From: CAYSAA01 sp964428905
GTDB lineage: Bacteria; Atribacterota; Phoenicimicrobiia; Phoenicimicrobiales; Stramentimicrobiaceae
NCBI GenBank assembly: GCA_964428905.1
Contig: CAYSAA010000204.1
Coordinates: forward strand, 1-10,427
DNA: 10,427 nt
Reading direction: 5' to 3'
Every line of letters begins with the position of its first letter. The stretch's first letter is position 1. Shown here piece by piece: positions 1 through 5,900 of this stretch. The notes below the pieces were generated by a model that had not been told where the DNA came from, made no database searches, and was given only the letters and a program-made list of their open reading frames with translations. Made by a program: the position numbers and the translations under genes.

Positions 1-103
1 ATTTATACTCATATTGTTCACCTAAAACCGCTGAAGATAAACAGAAAAGCAAAATCATTGTGCAGAGTATCACAGAAGTTAATTTAATTCTATTTAATAA
101 CAT
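1..103 (-). CDS. Exported protein, N-terminal fragment (runs off left edge)
   Basis: Only the first 34 codons lie in the window. They start at the ATG at 103-101, behind a strong ribosome site (TGGGAGGT, 113-120) spaced 9 nt from the start. The peptide has a classic Sec signal: Lys/Arg near the start (R5, K7), a hydrophobic core at about residues 10-22 (VILCTMILLFCL), then SSAVLG followed by EQYEYK. That suggests signal peptidase I cleavage near residue 28. The cysteines at 14 and 21 are not in a convincing lipobox, so a lipoprotein is less likely. The mature domain is outside the window and no function can be given. It lies on the same strand as trpB but about 625 bp downstream of it, so it probably has its own promoter; a TATAAT (200-195, minus strand) with a poor -35 is the only candidate seen. 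Confidence 0.72.
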   Translation of the reverse strand, partial: MLLNRIKLTSVILCTMILLFCLSSAVLGEQYEYK

Positions 104-446
104 ATCCTTTATACCTCCCATAAATCGTTATTATTATTATAGTAATAACAAGTAATTAAAGTTCTTTCTTTATCTCACCCCCCTCTTCAATAAAATTATA
201 GTTACTCAAAATTTCTCTGTAAGGATTTAGAATAAGGTAAAATATGCAGAATACTAACATTGTCCATAATCTTAGAAAGAGCAAGATTTATTTAAAAATA
301 TTAGCTATAATCATATCATCCATCAAAACGGTAGGCATCTAATTCTTATTATATTACCAAGTACTATCTATAAATGATTATTACTGATAATTTTTTTTGT
401 GGTTATTATTATTTATTAACGGTGATGTTAACACTTATAATCTTTA

Positions 447-474
447 TTGTCAAATTATTTTTGTACCCTATAAA
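447..474 (+). promoter_or_regulatory. Possible sigma-A-type promoter reading into the inverted-repeat element
   Basis: TTGTCA (447-452) and TATAAA (469-474) are separated by 16 bp, giving a predicted start near 481. That is about three bases before the left arm of the inverted repeat at 484. In DNA this AT-rich such pairs occur by chance. The close fit between predicted start and repeat edge is the main reason to list it. There is no clear terminator beyond the right arm. Confidence 0.3.
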
Positions 475-483
475 ATAAAAATT

Positions 484-638
484 TGAGGTAGCACAATTAG
501 TCTGTCTTTTCTAACTTTTTTATCAATTCAAATTATATACCAAACTTATCATTTTTTAACTGATTTAATCAATTAACCTTATCATTATTTCCAATATTAT
601 GCTATTGAATTGAAATATACACTAATTGTGCTAACTCA
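484..638. repeat. 155-bp element with 18-bp terminal inverted repeats
   Basis: The left arm, TGAGGTAGCACAATTAGT (484-501), is the reverse complement of the right arm ACTAATTGTGCTAACTCA (621-638) at 17 of 18 positions, including 13 consecutive matches (489-501 with 621-633). A second nested pair, TCAATTCAA (523-531) and TTGAATTGA (605-613), is perfect over 9 bp. A small palindrome TGATT-T-AATCA (561-571) sits at the centre. There is no coding capacity and no clear target-site duplication. It could be a MITE-like remnant, a structured small RNA, or a long 3'-end hairpin of the trpB transcript, since on the minus strand the left arm is followed by a T-rich stretch. The pairing is certain; the role is not known. 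Confidence 0.6.
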
Positions 639-728
639 TCATATTGATATTCACTATTCATTTCATATCATCATCTATATTTTTAATTTGACCATCATAA
701 TGAACAAGCGAATCTATCCCTATATTAT

Positions 729-2096
729 TTATTTTACTGATATTTCAGGTAAATCTTTCAGGGCAGCATCAATTTTTTCCTTTGGGTATGGGTAATCTTC
801 CAACTTACCCTCAAAGTATGCCTGGTAAGCAGCCATATCAACATGCCCATGTCCACTTAAGGCAAGAAGAATGGTCTTGGCTTCTCCCGATTCCCTACAT
901 TTAATCGCTTCATCAATGGTAGCTCGAATAGCATGGTCTGACTCCGGAGCACTGATAATACCTTCACTTCTGGCAAAATCAACCCCAGCCTGGAAGGTTC
1001 CCAGCTGGTGTTCCGCTCGGGCTTCCACCAATCCCAAATTTAACAAATGACAGATAATCGGTGCCATACCGTGGTAACGTAGTCCTCCAGCATGAACCGG
1101 TGGTGGAATAAACCCGTGACCTAAGGTATACATTTTCAATATAGGTGCCATTCCTGCTTCATCACCGAAATCATACTTATAAGGACCTCTAGTTAAAGTT
1201 GGGCAACTAGCTGGCTCCACATTGATAATTCTCAAATCGGGATGTATACCGTCGATCTTATCTTTAACAAAGGGTAGGAACATCCCGGCAAAATTTGAAC
1301 CGCCACCTACACAACCAATAATAATATCGGGATATTCATCAATCTTTTCCAGCATTTTTTTGCTTTCCTGGCCGATAACCGTTTGATGTAATAAAACATG
1401 ATTGAGCACACTGCCCAGTGAATAATGAGTATCATCCCGGCTCATTGCTTCTTCCGCCGCTTCACTGATGGCCAATCCCAAACTACCAGTACAATCGGGG
1501 TCTTTAGCTAAAATATCCCTGCCAGTTTTTGTTTCCATGGAAGGACTAGGAATACAATTAGCACCCCATACCTGCATCATAACCCGTCGGTAAGGTTTTT
1601 GATCATAACTTATACGAACCATGTAAACCTTAATTTCAATATCAAAACAGGCACCTGCAAAAGCCAACGCACTTCCCCACTGACCGGCACCGGTCTCTGT
1701 AGCAATGCGATTGATCCCTTCCTTTTTATTGTAATAAGCCTGGGCAACAGCCGTATTGGGCTTATGACTTCCTGGTGGGCTGGTACCCTCATATTTGTAA
1801 TAGATCCTGGCAGGAGTCTTGAGTGCCTTTTCCAGTTGCCTGGCACGAAAAAGCGTTGTCGGCCTCCAGAGACGATAAATATCTCTTACTTCATCCGGGA
1901 TTTCGATATATCTTTCTGTACTCATTTCCTGTTTAATTAGCTCCATCGGAAACAAGGGTGCCAAATCTTCCGGTTGTATCGGTTTTTTCGTTCCCGGATG
2001 TAACACTGTAGGTAGCGGCTCAGGCAAATCAGCCAGAATATTGTACCAGTACTGTGGTATTTCTTTTTCATCTAAAATATATTTTACCTGTTCCAT
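729..2096 (-). CDS. trpB: TrpB2-type tryptophan synthase beta chain (TrpB-like PLP enzyme)
   Basis: This 455-aa PLP-dependent enzyme condenses indole with L-serine to form tryptophan in the cytoplasm. The length, the long N-terminal extension (LPEPLPTVLHPGTKKPI, about 24-40) and the divergent sequence fit the TrpB2 branch rather than the canonical subunit of about 400 aa. The PLP lysine lies in GSHKPN (K112), the catalytic glutamate in TETGAGQWG (E134), the PLP-phosphate loop in GCVGGGSNFAG (261-271), and the C-terminal cofactor motif in LSGHGHVD (413-420). All key residues are present, so the gene should be active. The ATG follows AAGGAA about 7 nt upstream. No trpA or other trp gene is adjacent, which suggests indole salvage or a stand-alone tryptophan-forming role. 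Expression is expected to be controlled by the tryptophan T-box and small frame upstream. Confidence 0.93.
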   Translation of the reverse strand: MEQVKYILDEKEIPQYWYNILADLPEPLPTVLHPGTKKPIQPEDLAPLFPMELIKQEMSTERYIEIPDEVRDIYRLWRPTTLFRARQLEKALKTPARIYYKYEGTSPPGSHKPNTAVAQAYYNKKEGINRIATETGAGQWGSALAFAGACFDIEIKVYMVRISYDQKPYRRVMMQVWGANCIPSPSMETKTGRDILAKDPDCTGSLGLAISEAAEEAMSRDDTHYSLGSVLNHVLLHQTVIGQESKKMLEKIDEYPDIIIGCVGGGSNFAGMFLPFVKDKIDGIHPDLRIINVEPASCPTLTRGPYKYDFGDEAGMAPILKMYTLGHGFIPPPVHAGGLRYHGMAPIICHLLNLGLVEARAEHQLGTFQAGVDFARSEGIISAPESDHAIRATIDEAIKCRESGEAKTILLALSGHGHVDMAAYQAYFEGKLEDYPYPKEKIDAALKDLPEISVK

Positions 2097-2111
2097 TTCT
2101 TCATTCCTTTC

Positions 2112-2139
2112 TTATTCTTTTACTCTTTTACTCTTTTAC
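2112..2139 (-). repeat. 8-bp tandem repeat in the trpB 5' spacer
   Basis: About three copies of an 8-bp unit (TTACTCTT on the plus strand; AAGAGTAA in the transcript) lie at 2112-2119 (one mismatch), 2120-2127 and 2128-2135, plus a partial copy to 2139. They form a purine-rich, unstructured spacer between the small leader frame and the trpB ribosome site. Copy-number change would alter the distance between the two frames without touching coding sequence. Confidence 0.7.
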
Positions 2140-2154
2140 ATTGTTATATTTATT

Positions 2155-2223
2155 TCATTCTATTTTATAAACATTTGCACCCCCTGCCGGGGGCCAACGT
2201 CTCTTCTTGATTGCATCATACAT
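2155..2223 (-). CDS. Putative 22-aa leader peptide upstream of trpB
   Basis: A 22-codon frame begins at the ATG at 2223-2221, behind the strongest ribosome site in the region (GAGGAGGAGA, 2231-2240, 7 nt spacing). It ends in TGA at 2155-2157, 58 nt before the trpB start. The peptide has a basic, Trp-Pro-Pro core (KKRRWPPAGG, residues 6-15) with a single Trp at residue 10. It sits between the second T-box terminator and trpB, so it is transcribed only when the T-box reads through. The position and the Trp codon followed by two slow proline codons suggest a regulatory leader peptide, comparable in concept to the leader peptide downstream of the Trp T-box in the Bacillus subtilis anti-TRAP operon. 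No homologue is recognised. It could instead be a small functional protein. Confidence 0.5.
   Translation of the reverse strand: MYDAIKKRRWPPAGGANVYKIE
2180..2193 (-). promoter_or_regulatory. GC-only hairpin inside the leader frame
   Basis: On the plus strand CCCCC (2180-2184) and GGGGG (2189-2193) flank a 4-nt loop. In the transcript this is a five-pair all-GC stem covering the Pro-Pro-Ala-Gly-Gly codons, directly after the Trp codon. It stands out in a surrounding 5' region of very low GC. No U-tract follows, so it is not a terminator. A stem that a ribosome must melt just after the Trp codon could add to pausing, but that is inference. Confidence 0.45.
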
Positions 2224-2282
2224 GATTCAATCTCCTCCTCTCTATTAAGAAAATGTTATTTTTTTCTGCTATCTCTATATAA

Positions 2283-2344
2283 TAAAAAAGACTTTTCGTC
2301 CCACATCTTCTAAAGGGACGAAAAGTCTTTCGTGGTGCCACCCT
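2283..2344 (-). terminator. Second T-box antiterminator/terminator of the trpB leader
   Basis: The conserved T-box sequence AGGGTGGCACCACG (2344-2331, minus strand) is one base off the usual consensus. It includes the UGGC that pairs with the GCCA end of uncharged tRNA-Trp. It is followed by a perfect 15-bp terminator stem (AAGACTTTTCGTCCC with its complement, 2329-2315 and 2302-2288) and a U-tract (2289-2283). The alternative antiterminator pairs AGGG and ACG of the T-box with CCCT and CGT at the head of the terminator stem. A preceding Stem III-like hairpin pairs AGATTGC (2392-2386) with GCAATCT (2356-2350). There is no Stem I between the first terminator and this unit. Confidence 0.9.
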
Positions 2345-2419
2345 TTTTTAGATTGCCTTGGATACCTAGAAACAAAAAACAAGATGCAATCTACTCTTTC
2401 AGGCTCGGATGAGTGGACA

Positions 2420-2475
2420 AAACAAAAAAACCTTCCACCAAGAGGCGAAAGGTATATTTTTCGTGTTGCCACTCT
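2420..2475 (-). terminator. First T-box antiterminator/terminator of the trpB leader
   Basis: The T-box motif AGAGTGGCAACACG (2475-2462) departs from consensus at three positions but keeps UGGC for tRNA acceptor pairing. A 10-bp terminator stem follows: ACCTTTCGCC (2453-2444) with GGTGGAAGGT (2439-2430), a UCUU loop (2443-2440), then a run of seven U (2430-2424). The antiterminator alternative pairs AGAG with CTCT at the terminator loop. It is a complete first decision point, placed directly after Stem III of the only Stem I. Confidence 0.85.
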
Positions 2476-2716
2476 CGTTGAAACAGACCTTTACTTTAGC
2501 CGTCTGTTTCCACTTATGAAGGTACAGGTATAATGTGATACCGATACCCTTCCCCCTTTCACGGAGGGAAACACCGTCAGGACCTAATCAAAATAAGATA
2601 CTTTTTTCAGTCTGAAGCTTGTGGGTCCATTTAGTACACCTATGAGGCCGTTTCTCATCAATAACGACTTTCTGTACTCATTGCATTATGTACTTATTCT
2701 CCCACGCTTTGCTTTT

Positions 2717-2751
2717 ATATTATTTTTTTATAATTTTACCATGAATGTCAA
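2717..2751 (-). promoter_or_regulatory. Probable promoter of the T-box/trpB transcript
   Basis: A -10-like TAATAT lies at 2722-2717 on the minus strand. It would start transcription near 2710, immediately ahead of the closing pairs of Stem I, where a T-box transcript should begin. A perfect TTGACA is present at 2751-2746, but 23 bp upstream, longer than the usual 17. At the proper distance only TTCATG is found. The start region is therefore better supported than the exact -35. Confidence 0.4.
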
Positions 2752-2787
2752 GGATTTAATAATTAATGAACCTTCTGTTTTGTTTTC

Positions 2788-2816
2788 TTAGAAAAAAAAT
2801 AATGATGTGCTATAAT
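2788..2816 (+). promoter_or_regulatory. Promoter of the tamB unit
   Basis: A perfect TATAAT (2811-2816) preceded by TG one base away (TGC, 2808-2810) makes an extended -10 element. A weak -35 (TTAGAA, 2788-2793) lies 17 bp upstream. It is divergent from the T-box promoter, with about 36 bp between the two -35 regions. The predicted start near 2823 leaves an untranslated leader of about 100 nt before the tamB start codon. Confidence 0.6.
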
Positions 2817-2842
2817 ATTTTAAATAACACTAAGCTTCTATT

Positions 2843-2887
2843 AAAAATCCCTAATTATGATTATTTTCTTATATTGAAGGGATTTTT
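2843..2887 (+). promoter_or_regulatory. Hairpin in the tamB 5' leader, attenuator-like
   Basis: AAAAATCCCT (2843-2852) and AGGGATTTTT (2878-2887) are perfect 10-bp inverted repeats around a 25-nt loop, between the predicted promoter and the ribosome site at about 2903-2911. The right arm ends in five T, so the element resembles a weak intrinsic terminator that reads in both directions. It could act as an attenuator, an mRNA-stabilising stem, or a barrier between the divergent units. No known riboswitch class is recognised in it. Confidence 0.5.
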
Positions 2888-2920
2888 ATAAAATAGACTT
2901 TCAAAAAAGGAAAAGAAATT

Positions 2921-5900
2921 TTGTTTGATTCTAAGCAGAAAAAGAGATTGGTTTATTGGTTTGTCCTACCGGTAATAATCTTACTGGTTCTTTCAGGAAT
3001 ATTCTATGTATATATCAATAGTGAAAATTTCCGAGCAAATGTGAAATCTGTTCTTCTCTCACAGCTGAAAAATAGCCTGGGGAAAAGAATAGAAATTGGG
3101 ACAGTAGACTCTATTTCTTTTCGATCCTTACAGCTAACTCAATTCATAATTTATGAAAATGGCTATTCCGAAGAAGACAATATTCTATTTCAGGCAGAAC
3201 AAGCTGAAGCTAAATTTAATCTCTTTTTCTCCCTTTTTCATTGGAAAGAATGGCAACTGGATATTCGGGATATTATTTTTTATCAGGCTTCTGCCAGCGT
3301 AACAAGAGAATCAACCGGGGAATTTGATTTTATCAAAAAACTACAATTGGAACCGGAGAAAATCCAGCAAAATATTATTATTCAACGTATTTATTTCCAG
3401 AATAGTAACCTTATTTTTCATGATGAGCTGATCTATAACTATAATCAGGAATATCTAACTACTCGAGCAAGAGATATTAACGGTTATTTTGATCTATCTC
3501 AATTACCAAAAATAGCATTCGATTTTCAGGGTAAACAGGAACAGGATAATACTTTATTAGCTTTGCAAGGCCAGTTATTGATAAATCAGCCTGAATATTC
3601 TTTAGATTTCCATCTGGAAAATGCGGATATCACTCACTTTCAATATTATCTTGAGGTGGCTGAACAATTTGAGGTAAGTCAGGGACAATTTGATCTAGAT
3701 CTTAATGTAAGCTTTTCTCCCGAATTACATCCTACAGAGATTTTTTGGAAGGGGAATGCAACTTTGCAACAAGTTGATGCAAAACCACACTTCTTGCACC
3801 AAATCCCTTTCAATCAAATCAGCGGTTCTGTAAAATTCACAAAACCAGAGATATCCGTTGCTGAAATAACCGGCCTTTACCATGACAGAAATGTCCACCT
3901 ACGAGGTCTTGTTCTGGTTGAACCCAAGGTCTATTTTAACCTTGATATAGAAAGTGAGAGAGTCAATCTATCTTATCTAAAAGATGATACATCCCTCTTT
4001 ATTCCTGATTATACTGATTTTTCCCTGCAAGGAGAAGTTGACCTAACCATTAATATTGAAGGACATCCTGAGGATTTTCAGATTGATGGTGAAGCCTCCT
4101 CCCCTGAAATCACCATTGAAGACACTCCTTTTCAAAAAAATACTTGCTCTTTCTTGCTGCATCAAGATGAACTGATTATCCATTCCCTTGAGTCTTATGA
4201 TCCAAGGTCTTCTTTAATCATCAGCGGCCTATTTGACTGGTCTGGTGATGTTCCTTTTTACCAGTTCTCTCTAAAGACAGAAGACTTCTCCCTGCAACAC
4301 CCTTTATTCAGTCAACTTTCTTTTCTTGAGAATTCATCAGGCAATATAGATAGTTATTTTCAAATACAAAGTCAAGAACAAGACAGTTCTATGCTAGATA
4401 TTGAGGGAAATTTTATGGCAAATTCTATAAAAATGAAAGATATCTCTCTGTCTGAACCGTTACAGGGCAAAATCAAGGCAGTCTTAAATTTCCCGGGTAC
4501 ACTTTTATCTATTGAGGAATGCGAATTGGAATCCGGTCAAAACCATGGTTCTATTGATGGTGAAATCAATCTTGATGAATTTGTTCACTTTACGATGGAT
4601 TTTGGTCTTCAATTGCCTGAGTTAACAGAATTTGTCATTTCTTTAGGGTTAGAGATGCAAATTGCAGGAAGAGCAGATATTGAAGGAAGTTTTTACGGTA
4701 CCTTAGAACAAGCTGAGACCAATGCTGAATTCCACCTGCAAGAATTATCTATTCGGGATTATTCACTCGGTGAACTTACAGGTGAATTAACTTATCAAAA
4801 AGATACTATATTATTAGAAATAATCACCTTAACAAATCAAGATACTAAATTAACGGGAAAAGGGGAAATTAATTTTCATGCATCCAGCTCACCTGAAATA
4901 GACTTATCTTATCAGCTCCATACCATCAATATTGATCCTTTTATCCAAACAATCACTGACACTCTTCCTTTGTCCGGTCAAGTAGCCGGTAGTGGTTATA
5001 TTCAGGGTATCTGGCCAAAACTGACTGCTCAGGGAATTTTCCAATTAGATCAAATCACCTATGTTGACTACGTGTTAGGTCAGGGTCAAATTGATTTTAA
5101 CTTACAACCGGAAGAGGACATCTTAACTGAAAAGGGAAATGGTAATCTAAATGAATTACTCAGTTGGATTGGTTATGTCTATTCTTTAGAAATTCAAAAT
5201 TTTACTCTGCAAAATGAGACAATGAAGCTGATGGCAGAGGGTCAAGCCAAAATAGGAAAAGATAATCCATTTTCTCTAGTAATAAACTTTTCACATCAAG
5301 ATCTTGATGATATGATTGAACATTTCTATCCTTATGACAGTTATTACAAGATATTTTTACCATCCCAGGTAACCGGGAAAGCTAATTTAAACGGAGATTT
5401 CTCTCAACAACAAATTACCTTATCTGCCCAGCTTATACCTCAACAACAGCAAAATAATCCCCCCTCTAAGCTGGAATCGGTAATTATTAGAAATGAACAG
5501 GGTTTTACTGTTTCTGATTTTAGCTTAATGCAAACTGAAGGCCACTTTAAAGCAGAAGGAAGTATAAGTACTGCCCGGGTTCTGGATATCAATTTTCTGG
5601 CTGAACAGTTGGATATGAACATATTGACGAGTTTGGCTCAAATTGATGAGACCATGAGAGGTATTATGAATATTGAGGGTTCCTTGTCAGGATCCATTGA
5701 TGACCCACAAGTTTCTATGACTGCTCAGATCAAAAAAGGTTATTTCCGTGAATTTCAATTTGAGGACCTGCAAACCGACATACGCTGGGATAGCGAAACG
5801 AATGAAATAGAGATAAGAAGATTAGAGATTGCTCTTGAAAATGTGTATCAAATACAGGCAAGAGGCAACCTACCTCTAAGTGTCCTTAGTTCCAGGGGAA

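Larger units (their letters stand above)
104..728. other. AT-rich intergenic region
   Basis: This stretch of about 620 bp holds no convincing gene. It contains the ribosome site of the left-edge gene (113-120), a short (TTA)n run at about 128-140, an 8-bp palindrome TGTTAACA (426-433), a plus-strand promoter-like pair (447-474), and the inverted-repeat element at 484-638. No U-tract hairpin terminator is seen directly after the trpB stop codon. Open frames here are short, very AT-rich and lack good ribosome sites. Confidence 0.6.
2283..2710 (-). ncRNA. Tryptophan-specific T-box leader with duplicated terminator unit
   Basis: This leader RNA senses uncharged tRNA-Trp in cis. Stem I is closed by GTGGG (2705-2701) with CCCAC (2625-2621), and above it AGTACA (2694-2689) with TGTACT (2638-2633). 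The internal loop between them carries AAATGGA, placing the specifier codon UGG (Trp) at 2629-2627. A Stem IIA/B-like pseudoknot is visible: ACGG/CCGT (2577-2574 with 2564-2561), with its loop able to pair with the following GGGGGAA. Stem III is a 9-bp hairpin (2510-2502 with 2488-2480). Then come two successive antiterminator/terminator units, listed separately. Both T-box motifs carry UGGC, matching the G73 discriminator typical of bacterial tRNA-Trp. Downstream are a small Trp-containing frame and trpB2, which agrees with the specifier. Confidence 0.93.

Noticed and set aside
244..342. 32-codon plus-strand frame with a hydrophobic stretch (IYLKILAIIISSI), weak AAGG 6 nt upstream
   Set aside because: It could be a small membrane peptide, but there is no clear promoter, the ribosome site is poor and such frames are expected by chance in DNA this AT-rich.
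426..479. 17-codon hydrophobic plus-strand frame
   Set aside because: No ribosome site, and it overlaps the promoter-like elements at 447-474.
610..795. 61-codon plus-strand frame
   Set aside because: It runs through the AT-rich region into the antisense of the trpB 3' end, is low in complexity, has no ribosome site and resembles no known protein.
1599..1940. Frames on either strand inside trpB (113 and 78 codons)
   Set aside because: They are shadows of the strongly supported trpB coding frame.
2275..2472. 65-codon minus-strand frame across the T-box leader
   Set aside because: It overlaps both T-box motifs and terminators, whose base pairing fully explains the sequence; no suitable ribosome site.
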